Assembly: GCF_036324505.1 (NCBI RefSeq)
Contig: NC_086351.1
Coordinates: 3,482,001 to 3,546,000 of the forward strand
DNA from: Eleginops maclovinus
Lineage: Eukaryota; Chordata; Actinopteri; Perciformes; Eleginopidae
Direction: 5' to 3'
Length of the DNA stretch: 64,000 nt
Shown: positions 1-12,604 of the stretch, one piece after another
Layout: the number at the start of each line of letters is the position of its first letter
Numbering within the stretch: the first letter of the stretch is position 1
Notes under the pieces: model-generated
What the model was told of the DNA's origin: nothing
The model's input: only the letters and a program-made list of their open reading frames with translations
Database searches by the model: none
Made by a program: the position numbers and the translations under genes

Positions 1-1047
1 CTTTAGAGAATCTGCCGAGACATTTCACCTCGCGCCATCCACTCCCTCATTTCCCTCTGTTATAATTGAGTTGATGCGTTTTGTCTTCAGAGGCTATTAA
101 TACGACTGACTTATCAATTATTCAGGGCAGCAGAACAACACAGACAGCTATCAGCCACTTGCACTCCAATCGCTGGTAAAAAATGGGAAACTCTCGCTGC
201 CAATTAGCACTGAAACACACACACACACACACACGGTCACAGTGTTACACCCTCTTCCACAGTGGTAGTCGTTCTGCTGCCTGCGTTTCAGCAGCTGCTG
301 CTACATAATGAGGAGATGGTGCATTTCTGAATATCATCTACAATTCTCCTGCTTGCATTTTCCCGCTTGTGCCTCCTCAAGTTGTTTATTCATTTATACA
401 ATTTTCATCCCCCCTGCAACCCCTTCCTCCCTCTTTCTTGACATACTTTACTTCATATCAATAACACAATAAACAGTTTTGTAATCTGTGATGCAGAACG
501 AGAACATGAACTATAATACATCCTTTCATTCTCCCTGCGACCACCTTTCTCTCACTTTCTTGGCTCACTTAGCAGAGTTTAAAACACTTAAAATGAGATC
601 CTCGACGTGCCAGATCAATCCCATAATTAACAGTAATGTAATGTGTAATGCTAAATGCATCTGCAGAGTGATTACATTTACCATAAACCTGCCGTGCAGA
701 ACTTTTATATCTTTTGAGAGTAGCAACAAAAACAAGTTTTGATGCGTGCTCATGACGTATGCCTGCACCCTCCTCATGTTAGTTATTTACTTTAACTCTC
801 CCTGCAACCTCCTTCTTCTCACTTTCTTTTCATACTTTAATGCAATTGAATGGTTGAAATGAGCTCCTCCCTGAGCCAATCAATAACATAACGAACAACA
901 ATGTAATATGAAAATGAGAAACTGTTCCCAGGAGACGTTTTTCTGCAGGAGAACTATATTTGATATCTTTTGAGAGTCATAACAAACTGTTTATGCATGC
1001 TCATGATGTATGCCTGCATTCCTCCTTATGTTATTTATTTATTTTAG

Positions 1048-1125
1048 ATAAGATAAGATAAGATAAGGCTTTACTTATCCCGAAGGAAATTGTTGTGCCA
1101 GAGTTACAAAAATACAATAAACACA
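1048..1125 (-). mobile_element. LINE 3'-end fragment with GATAA repeats
   Basis: Tandem GATAA units precede GGCTTTACTTATCCCGAAGG. On the minus strand this reads as a LINE-type 3' end followed by TTATC repeats. The family is recalled as common in fish; no search was run. Confidence 0.4.
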
Positions 1126-1269
1126 GCAGCATAATAATGAAAGTGCACACTTTCAATCTGCCTGATCCATCTTTCTCTGCGCACTTTACAAAGTTTAAAC
1201 TGAATCAAAATGAGCTCCTGGTGCTGGATAATTAACAACAATGTAATCTGTAATGATGAATCACTCCCA

Positions 1270-1620
1270 GGAGGTAAGGCACATTTATTTATAAAGCACC
1301 AACACAAGGCAATTCAAAATGCTTTACAAAGATGAAACATTAAGCGCATTAAGAAATACAGAAACACTTCATGAAATGGCATTTAAAAACAGTCATTAAA
1401 CCGCAAAGATATTAAAATCAACATAAAAGAAGCTAACATAAAATGCATGGATAAAAGTTACACTGCAGTGTAGACCTGCAGGTTTGTGGGAGTTTGTTCC
1501 AGATATTTGGAGCACAATAAATGATCGCTGCTTCTCCATGTTCAGTTCTGACTCTGGGGAAAGAAAGCGGACCCGTCCCAGAGGACCTGAGAGTTCTGGA
1601 TTGGTTCATAGTTTAGCAAG
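1270..1620. repeat. Interspersed repeat inside the tandem array
   Basis: It begins CACATTTATTTATAAAGC and contains ACACAAGGCAATTCAAAATG, which recurs in related form at about 32707 (ACACAAGGCAATTCAAAGGG). The type of element is not identified. Confidence 0.5.
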
Positions 1621-2139
1621 AGATCAGACATTTATTTCGAGCCAGCCATTTATCTGCAGATCAATTTACCGTACAACCGGCAGTGCAGAACAATTATATC
1701 TTTCAGAGTCGTAACAAAAAACTGTTAATGCACGCTCATGACGAACGCCTGCATCCCTTTCATTCTCCCTAAACCTTCCTCTCACTTTCTTTACAAGCTT
1801 AACTCCATTTATGCAGTTAAAACCAACTCCTCTACCAGCCACATCACAAAACAAGATGTACAATACTGTAACATTCAATGATAAACAGTCAAAGTATCTT
1901 TCCTTTTTTTGTATATGTTCATCCAAGAAGACACGATGCACATTAAGTAACATGAGCACTGGTGTCCATTATGTAAATGTGCAAGATTTAGCCGTAAACG
2001 CTAATGTTGATGCCATTAAAAGACAACGTTCAAGACCAAAAACACATGAGCACAACTAAAAGCACATTAGTACAAACCTATAAAACAATCAGCACAGTGT
2101 CTCTTTTCTAATTCCCCTCTGTTCTGGTTTTCCCCGCAG

Positions 2140-3649
2140 AGCCCGAGGAGAAGCAGAAGGAGATTCTGAACAACACCATCCCCGAGGGGAAAGACTCCGG
2201 TGAGCTGCTCTGCTGTCAACACATTCTGCTGTGTCATTGTTAGTGTGTTACTCAAGTGCATATTAACATATAAAGGAGGTGTTACAATGTGTGTTGTCTC
2301 TGGTCTTCAGTGAAGTATGTGGGTGGATACCACGGCCTCCTTTCGGGGGTGACGGTGCGCCCCGGCAGCGTGGAGCCTCACAGTGTGGTGGAGTGTCTCT
2401 ACGCTTGCAGGGAGGGCCTCGACTTCGGGGACCTGGAGACTCTGGGCTCCGGCATGAAGGTGAAGACCCAGAGAATAAAGACCGCCATGTTATAGAGACA
2501 GGAGGCTTAAAGAGGACCTCCCTTTCCTGTAGTGGGTTAGCTAGGTTTTTGTGCATGTAAATGGTCTGCAAGGCCTAAAATCCCAAAGTGTATCTGTTGG
2601 CTAGCGGTCCAACACACTGTACGTAATAGGCTAAGGGGCGGGACATCTCGAAGCCAGCTAACCAATCAGAGCAGACTGGGCTCTGGTTTCAGACAGAGGG
2701 TGAAAAGAGGTGCTGCAGCACAGGCAGTATGAGAAACATAAAGAGCTTTTGTTCATACCTTTATTGACATTTCTTAAACTTTGTAAAACTGATTGATATC
2801 CATTTCAGAGTCTAGCCGATTTTACCACATGCCTCATTTAGCTGAAATTCCAATTGTTCTTTTTAAAGTAACACATTATAACATATGCAAACCATTTCTG
2901 CAACTAGCTCTACAGTCACGTTAATTTATTTTCAACTCGAGACAGTTTTGCCAGAGGGGAAGTCAGAATCTAACTCACCTTAAATCCATCTCAGTTAGAT
3001 TCTGATCTGTCCTCTCCTCCTGTGCACACATACCTCTGCTCTCACAATAGCAGTTTATGGGTTAAAGATGAATGAATATGTTCAACATAAACACAAATGT
3101 TCAAGTCTAGACAAGAGGAATATTTACAGTAAGCAAAATCCTCTCTCAATCTTATTGACTTGAAAAAGTTCCATTCTTATCTTTTAATTGCCACACAAAT
3201 TGAGGGTTTGTTGCCAGATGTGCTTCTGACCTCCTCTAGTGGTGGTACAACATACATAGATTTGTTCAATGTGTTTAAAAAGGGTCAAAAAGTGACAAAT
3301 CTTGCTGATAAAATCCTGTTTTTGCTCTGATATCTCCTCGAAAGACCCGGCATTGGATTTAATTCAAGACGTTTACTCCATGGATCCTCTTTGTAAAGTG
3401 TCCAGTTGTTGTCTTTAGTACTCGGAAACATGATGTCCTCTTCGGTAAATAAATAGGAATATGGATTTAAAGCGTCTGTCTTTGCCGTGCAGGTCCATGT
3501 GAACCCCAGCCAGTCGGTGCTGGTTCTGGAGGGAGACGACATCGAGAGCTTTAACCGCGCCGTGCAGCAGGTCACCTACAGGAACTCTCTGCGCTTCGCC
3601 ACGCCCGGAGTCCGACCCCTGAAACTGACCACCTCCCTCAGGTACACAC

Positions 3650-3748
<99 letters not shown>

Positions 3749-3850
3749 AGTACATTTACTCAAGTATTACCCATATTGTAAGTACAACTTTGTGGTGTTT
3801 GTAATTTAACTGAGTATTTTCTCTTGTATCTCTGCATTTTCAGACTAAAT

Positions 3851-3948
<98 letters not shown>

Positions 3949-4079
3949 ACACACACACACAGTCAGTCAGGAAGTAAAGCCAGAAATTAAACAAGGCAAG
4001 AATATTTAACCAAAAAATACAGGAAACGATTAGAAAAAGACAAGAAAATAATAAGTAAGCAACCAACAAAAACAACTTA

Positions 4080-4111
<32 letters not shown>

Positions 4112-7100
4112 CAACCATCAACAAGAAAGAACAGCTAAAACAGAAGCAAACACACACACTAATATATATAATAAACGACCTGTCTATTATGGGAAAAGAA
4201 AGTGAAAGGTGAGCTATAGTCTCTACAAAACCTCACTGCCTGAGGCAAATGGACCGATGTGCATTTGTCTATCAACATGCTTTATTGAAATGCAACATTT
4301 TTATTTATTATATTACTTCTTAAGTCTTCATGACATGCTTGTTAAAGGGTGACCATATTGAGTTTAACATGAAATCGGTCACAAAGAGTGAAACAGCAGC
4401 ACTAGAAGACTGAATAACAGAAAGCATGGCACAACATTCAAAGACAACTTGGGGTAAATAACCATACTAATGGAAAGTCATTCGGAGTCAAACTGAAGCA
4501 TTACACAAAGCAAAGACACACAAATGTAAATAATCACTCTCAATCTGTGAACATCACAAATAATATGATGTGAAATTAAAGGATGTGTGACTCAGCTCTC
4601 TCCTCTGACATTGAACTCATCAAACCTGGACCTTGGCTCGGCTGTGATAAGACTGCTGAGGCACGGAGGAGATAATTATAGAGACAATACGTCAAAGGGA
4701 AAGATAACACAAAACATCTTATCTATTTGTTCATTCAAGTTACTCTAACAGCGTAAACCGTAAATAGTTCTGCCTGATTTGAACTGTGGCTTTTGTATTT
4801 TAAGAGTTACTTTTATCTTTTCACAGATTAATTTGGGCAATTTTGCTTTATTAAATATCCTCAAATGTATTTATACGGTATATTTCATACCCGAAGGCAA
4901 CTTAAAGGTCTCCTATCATGCTATATTTGAACAATGTATTGTAGGGCAATGTCTATACAAAACTTGTCTGTGAAGAGTTTTGCTCAAAATACCAAACAGA
5001 TCCCCCATTGTAGCATGCCTCACACCCCTCTATTTCAGCCCTGTTCCTGAAGTGCTGATTCTGTGACTGTCGCTTTAAATTTGAGCAGACCTGAAGCTGG
5101 CCACGCCCCTTTGGAGCTGAAGCTGGCCACGCCCCTTTGGAGCGTCACGATCTCTCTGTCTGAGGAGAGAAGTTTCTAACGCAGAAACTCAGCTAAACGC
5201 TGCCGTGATTAAACTCCATAATATGTTCCAAACCACATCCAGCATTATTTCTGAAACACTTCTCAGTCTTCACCACCGAGACATTATATGTAATATACGA
5301 CTCTAAGTTCCTCCTGCAGACATCCTGCACAGAGACACAGAGGTGCTGCGGAGGGGATTCAGCTTGCGACTGTATATGGGGGACGATAGGTTGGGACGTT
5401 GCCAGGAGTTCAATGTAAAGCCAGCCCACATTTCCGATATGACGTCATATCCGAAGCAAATCTGGATCAGCTCGTTTGTACCCCCGTTTTTAGAGATGTG
5501 GGTAAGGAGGAAAAGAGAGAGGGTTGTATTTTCTGACACTTTGTGAGTCTCCTTACACACCGGGGACACATATTTATGTATGAAAGACAGCAAAAAGTGC
5601 ATTTTGCATAATAGGGGACTTTTAAAGTGTCTTACTGATCAAGCAGGGAAAGTGCAAGATGAAAAACAATAATAACTAGCCAACAAACATCTAAAGTTAA
5701 AGAAAACCTTTAAATGTTTCCCCTTTAGGTCAATAAAAACAGCCGTTATATTTGTCATCCTCATGTTACTCATGTATTTTGACCTAAAATGTACAAAATG
5801 TGTTTAAATATGATTAAGAATGAAGCTGCAGAGATACCCCGGCCTTCAAATTGTATTGGATGGACTTCCTAAAATGTTTTCCAAATCCTCATTATAGCTT
5901 TCATTGATAATGTCAAAGATGTTTCAATAATATAAATCCCTTTAATGTTGTGAATAATTTCCCAATTGCGATATCAGTCAAAAGAATCGCATTTCGTTCT
6001 TGTTCCCAAAAAATGCAGTTTTTGTCAGTATTCTTGAACATTTTTCAAGGTATATTTGATCATGTTTCTATCCTAAAAGTGGTCAAAATGTCAGATTTAC
6101 ATTAGAAAAATGCACAGCCAAACCAAAAATGCATCCCTAATGATCATTTTAAATACATGATACATTAATATGGTCCAAAGCGTTTAAAACAATGATCATT
6201 CTCCCCAGAAATGTGAATAATATAATTGCAATTTCAGTCAAAATAATTGCAATACGGATTTTTTTTTCCTGAAAACTTGTTGAGGAATATTTCGTCCTGA
6301 AAATTAAATGAAAATTTGTTTAAAAAAATCTGATTGACATTAAAATATTGCACAACCAAACACAACATTTTCCATGATGATCATTTTAAAACTATTCAAA
6401 GATGCTTGTTCAATTTGGGTGAATAACAATGAGTTATAAAATACCTCCTGGCCGTTTTCTCTGCAAACTAAAACACTTTTCCAGGAATATGCTATCATTA
6501 TTCCATCTGAAAAGAGCTTCACATTTTCAGATTTCCATTAATATATTGCAAACAAACACTGCGTCCCTAACGCTGCAGAAGACATCTCTCCGAATCACCT
6601 GGCCGTGAAAATAAAGCGCGCACACACTCTGTTTCCGGGTCAGTGATCATCCATGCTTAACAACACAGAACTGGCTCTCTGGCTTTAGCACTCACTTTTA
6701 GCTGATGAAATATTAATGTGCCTCGGGAAGTACAGTCCGCTGCATACACTGCGTGATATACTGTGTATTTGTACGTAAACTCCCTTCCTGCAGACACATA
6801 AGATCTCATCAAACTCTCTGTGCAGATGTTCTTAGTGCTCCTGTTTTCGTCGTGTGTTTTATAAGATTAAAATCACTCCCAGGCCACAAGCCAGCGCTGC
6901 ATTCAAGGTCACGGCGAGATTTCTGCACTTAGTTTCTGCTCAAGGGTGGCAGAGTTGTTGTTTTTTTACTCCAGCGTGTTTTATTGCGTGTGTGAAGATT
7001 AGACTGATTTGAGGCCAGGAGTTACCCAGATGGCTGAACAGTAGGCCCTTCTGGAGGGGCCGGTGGAAGCAGCTGCTCACTCTGATAGTGGAACTGTTAC

Positions 7101-10100
7101 ACACACACACACACATACACACACACTCTCTGCCTAATCCCCTTTTCGAATGTAATGCTGAATTATAGTGCATATGAATAAATATATGTAAGCGGCCTGA
7201 CATCACGCTGATTTGCTCCCCTTTTCTGGGAGGAAAATTGAATTTGTAACAGCGGAGCTACTGTGGTTTGAATTTAGCCATTTTTAAATCCACAGTTAAT
7301 AGTCATGGGGAAATTAGAGAACAAGATTAAGAATAAAATTGCTCGGGTTTTCAACATTTTGCTCCATCGTCATGCTGCCAACTTTCCTAACATTAACTCG
7401 ACCAAAACGTTTACCAATTTACAGATTTTTTGGGGGGGGGGTTTCCCTTTCCTGTAGTGGTATATACATTTTAGTGCATGTGAATGGTCTGCAAAGGCTA
7501 AAATCCCTGTGTTCGCACCAGAGGGAGTTTCTCTCACACACACTCCTCCCCCCTGCCTAAAACACCTCCATTAAACTACTTTGTATACTTCAGTAACATA
7601 GCAACATCACTATGTAACACTTATGCCTCGATTAGCTAGATCTCCAACACATTGTTTTCTGATAGGCTAAGGGGCGGGACAGCTCTAAGTGGTTGACCAA
7701 TCACAACAGAGTGAGTGAGCTGTTATACCAGAACAGAATTAGAAATGTAGAATACTTTGTGTATACTATAATTATGTATAGATACGTGGATATTTGGAAT
7801 ACACAGATGTTACGCTGAGCAGTGTATGACTGCTGTGTTTGGAATTTTGTTGAAATGTTGACCTGATGATGGCGCCACTGAAGGGCAGCTGTGTACGTTT
7901 TACACATCAAAGTGTGTTTGCAAGGTCTTTGGGGTGCTTATGTGAGAAAAACACCGCGTAAAGCCTTATGTGGCTCCAGAGGGAGTCTGATAAATATCCT
8001 CCAGTGCTGTCTCGTTTGGGGATGAAGAAAGAGAAAGATCTGCGGGTGTGGATTAAGAAATCAGTGAGATGCTGCCCGCTCCTCTTCTCTGTTTAATGCT
8101 AGCGGCTCGTGGCTACATTTGCTGATACTTCTCAGAAACTCAGACAAAGTACAGGGTGTTTGAGATGCATTGTGGGTAATGTAGTTCACATAGGTTTTCC
8201 TTTTTTTACAAGCAGAATAAGTGTTTGGAATAAAACTACAATATTTCTGTGATTTAGATTTCTTTTGTTAATGTTAACTTCAAGGTGGGTTTGGAGGGTA
8301 ATTCAGGGGTTACCAAATATATTAGAGTTTTGCTGTCGTTTACAAAATACCATGGCAATCCATACAGACTATGTGCAGATGTTTCAGTCTGGATCTAAGT
8401 GGTGGACAATCTGAAAAAAGGACATTTCCCTCCATAAAGCCACATCGCTTCCTTTCTCTCTCTGACAACACACGCTTCTTTCCTCTCTACCAGATGTTTC
8501 AATGAGGAGAGCTGCCTGTCCCTGAAGCAGCTGGAGGGATACCTGGTGGTCCTGCAGCCCGACGCCCCTCAGATCTCTCTGTCCGGGGTCGGCCCTCACC
8601 TGGCCCGCCCTGCCCCTGAGTTTGAGGGGCCCCGCGGGGTCCCTCTGTTCCCCGAGCTGAGGATCGTCTGCTCCCTGTCTCACGCCGTCAACACGGCTGC
8701 ACAGGGGATGGAGGGTGGAGGTGAGGAACATATTATATAGATACATAAATAGTTTAAGAGACCCTCCTTGGTTTATCTAAGTGTTTTAATGTTTCTGTTT
8801 CAGCGCTGATGTCCGACGCCGTGGCTCACACTCTGGACGGCTGTGAGGTGCAGCCTCTGGGGGAGGAGCTGAACCCAGAGAGGGAGGAGCTGCTGGTGGA
8901 CATGGACGTGGTGCGAGAGAGAGGGCTGGAAATCATCAACACTACGGCTTATATTGCCATCACAGGTAGCGTGCATGAACACATTCTGCTCATGTTGTGT
9001 TTCAAAACGTATTTTGTCTGTTTTTTCCGAAACCAGAGCACAGTCTACTCCCATTGGTTAGCTGGCAGGCTGTTCAACCATAGAACACAACTCATATTTC
9101 TGTGTTACTTATAATAATATTTGTTTACTTGACAATCCATGTTTATGCTAAGCCCCCAGGTGCCAGTACCATGTACACATATTAAGAATTTGAAATACTT
9201 TTCTGCATAAATCATCGTAACACATTGATTTAGAAAATATATTTTTAGGACATTCAAAACTTCTACTCTTTATTCTTTGAAATACAATATAATAGATTCC
9301 CAATGACCTAAAAACTAAGAGCAATCCATCTGATAAAGTCACCCCCAGTTGTCAATAAGTATCTGCAGACTGCGTTCCTCTCCTCCTCCTCCTCCTCCTC
9401 CTCCTCCTCCTCCTCCTCCTCTCAGTATTGACTCTTTCTGTCCTCCTGTTGTTGTGCGCTGCCTTCAGGTGCTGAATCCATCTCCGTGTACGAAGACGTC
9501 CTCCGTTCGGTCCACTACCGCCTGGCTAAAGGCTCGGCCCGCTTCGAGAGGCGGTTCCGCCTGTCCTGCTCCGAGATGAATGGCAGATACACCAGTAATG
9601 AGTTGACTCTGGAGGTAAGAATCAAATACAGAAACACCTCCAGCTGACAACAAGAGAGATGTCCGTTAGATATGAGCATGGAAGTCTTGACCTTTGGGAG
9701 CAGAATTTATGTCAGAATAAGAATACTTCATTGTGTTTCGTGATAGTTGTTTTTTTTTGAATAAATTAAATTAAATATTTAAATAAACTATATAAAAATT
9801 AGAACTTCAAGTAAGGATGTGCAATAAAAAGATAAAATAAAATAAAATAGAATAAAGTTAAATACATAGGAGCAATATAAACATAAGAAGTTAGAGTGAA
9901 ATGTCCAATAAATATAAATACAATTAAAAAAAGAAGATATTTATACAAATATAGGAAGTTAAATATCCAATACAATGTTAAATACAAAAATAATTAAAAC
10001 ATTTATAAACTTAACAATTAAAGTAAAAATGTGCAATAAAAAGCTAAATTAAAACAGAAGTGTTTATTTAAACATAAGAAGTTCAAGTAAAATATACAAT

Positions 10101-12604
10101 AAAAGATCAAATGAAATAAATACAATACAAATATTATTAAAATAAACCTTTTATATAAACATAATTAATGTCCAATTAAAAAATAAACATTGAAGTAAAA
10201 TGATGCACATTGTACTTCACTATATGAGGTGTATTTTACAGTATATACAGTTCTGTGTTAGAATCACAAGATATTCATGTTAATGTGCCAAGTTTAAGAT
10301 GGTGACAATTGAACCAGAGCCACACATATGATGTTCTGTCTCCCAGGTGAACTTCCTCCACTCTCTGGACAGTCTGTACCACCCGTCCCACCTGCTGGCC
10401 TCCCAGCAGCAGTTCCACCCGTTGCACCACGCCGGAGAGTTGAGCGGACACACCCTGCCCAACCCTCACCGCAACTCAGGTGACACTTCCCTCACATCAG
10501 CTCTTCCTGCACCTTTGCAGAACAGATGTCACAACGTGCTTCAATATAGCAGACAAAAGAAAGATGAAGAATGCAGTCAGAATAAAAAAGTCAAGGTTTG
10601 GGGCGAATAACTCAATGCTGCAGCGTCCACAGTTTAGGTACCAGCTGCAGACCTGTGTTGCTCATTTCCCATTACTTCTTGTCTCAAAAATGCCCAAATA
10701 ATCATAAAAAATAATAATGGATAAAGTAATAAATACATTAGTAAAAAAAGAGTTAACAAAACCAAACAACGATCTATTTCGTTGTCCGTCCACAAAACAT
10801 TTTCCCACTATTTGGCAGGCACAGTTTTTGCCTTAGGAGGCTGAAACTGGAGGTCAAGTGATTTTGAGGTTATGTGTGTGTGAATGCATGCGCGCTCCTG
10901 ATCACAGTTGCACATTTGCGTGCGTGTGGGTAACTTGAGACAAAGTCCTAAATAGTGTCACACTATTCCATGGATCAATAGGTTGCGCAATACACCCAAT
11001 TATGCTGCAATGCGCACTGGGAAACAAAAGACTATAAGCATTGAACAATTTGGGATTAAAAATACTTTAAGAAAAATTGATGAGCTGATACTTGAATGCA
11101 AACAAAACTTCAGCTTAACTCCAAGGGGCCACTTCAGGTCCAAAGGGAGAGCTCTTCAAGGTTTAGGAGCCGTAGCCTCAAAGACACCATTATCAGGAGT
11201 GAGGTTAAACCAACAAACCCCTAATCAATACATCCCAGAAACCAACTGGGGATAACGGGCTGCAGCAGAACTCAGGTATCAGACCATGCAGAGCTCTGAA
11301 AGTAATCACAAGACATGGAGCCGGTGTGGGGAACAGTGGGCTGTGTAACCCATAACTGTGTGAAGGTCTGCTGCACCTCTGCCAATAGGGCAGGATCTGC
11401 AGCTACAGCACAAAGGAGTGTTTTATATAATTGCCCACACAGTCTAACACCCAGGCAAATGTAAGGTCTGAAAATGAGCCTTTACGGAGATGGTTGGTTT
11501 GGAAAGTTGTGCCATTTCCAATTAATTTCCAATAGTTTCATACCCAGAGTAGGTAGGGGGCATCTAATGAACTCATAGGCATTCAGTGATTTGGTCTAGA
11601 AAATGTTTGAACTTTGCCTGGAGAAGAAGAGCAACAGTATGTACACATATGAAGCAACATTAGGTATAATTTAAAGGACATAGTATGTGATTTAAAGGAC
11701 TTTCATGCCTGTGGACTTTGAAATGTGTCAAAGCATGTCACAGATATAGATTTTCTTTATTAAAGGGCTTTGTGATTACTCAAATATGAGTTAATTTGCC
11801 TTCGTTGTCATGGATTATAACACTTGTGTTTTTGACTGAGTATATATGATATTAAGGTAGTATTTGTAAGAAAGTATAACCACTTTCACCACATTTACAG
11901 ATTAAATCTGGTAAATATAGTCCATTTAAATCTATTTTTCTGTCACAGTGGTGCCGGGAGCAGCCACCGTCATCATCATGGTGTGTGTGGGTTTCCTGGT
12001 TGTCATGGTGATCCTGGGAGTGTTTCGGATTCGTTCCATCCATCGCCGTGATGAGGGAGCCAGGGACGGGGCTAAGGAGGGCGGCAACCAATGGGACGAC
12101 TCCGCCCTCACCATCATCGTCAACCCAATGGAGGTAAGCAACAGAAACGCTATCGATGTGATATTGATTTTAGCTTTTGGTTTAGATGTTACAATTTGTG
12201 GTCTATTTATGTACTTTATTATAGATGTTTCATTGGAACAGCAACCTTTTAATCCATTTGAAATGTACAGTATAGCATATTTAGCACTGACGTAACGGCT
12301 GGTATTATGTTGACATCATGATGTGAAACTATAAAAAACCTCCTTGATTTTGGATACTGTCTTCTCTTAGTTTTAAAGGCTGCTTCACAGTGATGCTGAA
12401 ATGTGTATCAACTTAATAAATAAATGACCTTGCCTGTTTTCCTCCACATCGCTCTTCCCGCAGTCCTACGACTCTCGTATGGGCATCTCTGCCGACACGG
12501 AAGGGGAGGGGGAGGAGGAAGAGGAGGCAGCGGAGTCACCTGAAGACGGCAGCGACGACCAGCGAATCATCAAGAAGGAAGGGAGGGACGCCCGCCGCTA
12601 CTGA
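2140..12604 (+). CDS. clstn3: Calsyntenin-3, 3' half (9 exons; 5' part outside window)
   Basis: Calsyntenins are type I membrane proteins of neuronal synapses; they bind kinesin-1 light chain through cytoplasmic WDDS motifs and act as postsynaptic adhesion molecules. Exons read with matching phases: 2140-2199, 2311-2459, 3493-3641, 8494-8720, 8804-8965, 9469-9614, 10347-10479, 11949-12133, 12464-12604 (TGA), giving 449 residues, about half the family length of roughly 950. Extracellular part includes VKYVGGYHGLLSGV, ECLYACREGLDF, LRFATPGVRPLKLTT and FRLSCSEMNGRY. Exon 11949-12133 encodes the transmembrane helix (VIIMVCVGFLVVMVILGV) followed by basic residues and WDDSALTIIVNPME, the kinesin-binding motif. 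The last exon is an acidic tail ending in RRY. Sequence is closer to CLSTN3 than to CLSTN1/2 as I recall them, and pex5 next door supports this. Upstream cadherin and LG-domain exons lie outside the window. Confidence 0.96.
2508..2760. mobile_element. MITE-like repeat, copy 1 (clstn3 intron)
   Basis: It starts CTTAAAGAGGACCTCC 49 bases after exon 2311-2459 and shares long blocks with copy 3, including GGTGCTGCAGCACAGGCAGT. Its middle is shorter than in copy 2. Confidence 0.75.
3651..3746. repeat. (CA)n microsatellite beside a clstn3 splice donor
   Basis: About 95 bases of CA repeat starting within ten bases of the exon end at 3641, so the donor reads CAG|GTACACAC and runs straight into the array. 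Confidence 0.95.
3747..3848. repeat. Fragment of a fish AAGTACATTTACTCAAGTA-type repeat
   Basis: AAGTACATTTACTCAAGTAT and the AACTGAGTATTTTCTCTTGT stretch match the family seen at 14545, 32552 and 40152. It is sandwiched between two CA arrays. Confidence 0.55.
3849..3961. repeat. (CA)n microsatellite
   Basis: About 110 bases of CA repeat with one GA interruption. An (AAC)n run follows at about 4080-4111. Confidence 0.95.
4902..5626. mobile_element. MITE-like element, about 725 bp, with 20-base imperfect inverted ends
   Basis: The left end is TTAAAGGTCTCCTATCATGC. The right end read backwards is TTAAAAGTCCCCTATTATGC, 17 of 20 identical. The interior has no transposase frame. A 26-base unit (GAAGCTGGCCACGCCCCTTT core) is tandemly duplicated at about 5090-5141. 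It lies in clstn3 intron 3. The ends resemble, but are not the same as, those of copies 1-3. Confidence 0.8.
5940..6575. repeat. Degenerate tandem repeat, three units of about 200-250 bases
   Basis: Each unit starts GTGAATAA (5951, 6213, 6419). Units share CAATT..ATCAGTCAAAA, CAGATTTACATTA-type and GCA..CCAAACA..GCATCCCTAA-type blocks, and the first two share TGATCATTTTAAA. Divergence is high. It is in clstn3 intron 3. Confidence 0.55.
7441..7735. mobile_element. MITE-like repeat, copy 2 (clstn3 intron)
   Basis: It shares CCTTTCCTGTAGTG, GTGCATGTGAATGGTCTGCA, ACACCTCCATTAAACTAC and GGCTAAGGGGCGGGACA with copies 1 and 3. It preserves the middle section that the LINE interrupted in copy 3. Confidence 0.75.
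9372..9422. repeat. (TCC)n microsatellite in clstn3 intron
   Basis: About 16 tandem TCC units, ending 47 bases before the exon acceptor at 9468, so it contributes to the pyrimidine-rich region upstream of that exon. Confidence 0.9.
9740..10235. repeat. AT-rich degenerate minisatellite
   Basis: Repeating phrases ATGTGCAATAAAAAG, AACATAAGAAGTT, AAGTAAAATGTCCAATA and ATTAAAATAAA recur about every 85-125 bases. A related array is at 61785-61985. It lies in a clstn3 intron. Confidence 0.6.
11090..11340. repeat. Degenerate interspersed repeat (clstn3 intron)
   Basis: GC-richer block (GGGGCCACTTCAGGTCC, CATGCAGAGCTCTGAAAGTA) inside AT-rich intron, of the style of old retroelement remnants. No family assigned. 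Confidence 0.35.

Larger units (their letters stand above)
402..1900. repeat. Degenerate tandem array, about 245-base unit, 4-5 copies
   Basis: Recurring landmarks: CATTCTCCCTGCAACC...CTCACTTTCTT (starts near 402, 525, 795, 1758), AAAATGAGCTCCTC (595, 857, 1208), ACAATGTAATCTG (628, 898, 1240), TATCTTTTGAGAGT (707, 966, 1697) and GCTCATGACGTATGCCTGCA (748, 1000, 1735). The fourth unit is split by interspersed repeats at 1048-1125 and 1270-1620. It lies in a clstn3 intron. Confidence 0.75.

Noticed and set aside
3651..3961. A CRISPR-like repeat array
   Set aside because: Two-base repeats in a vertebrate intron, with no spacers.
3415..4114. Open frames of His-Thr or Cys-Val repeats
   Set aside because: These are translations of CA/GT microsatellites, also seen at 39674-40006, 41397-41690 and 44928-45254.
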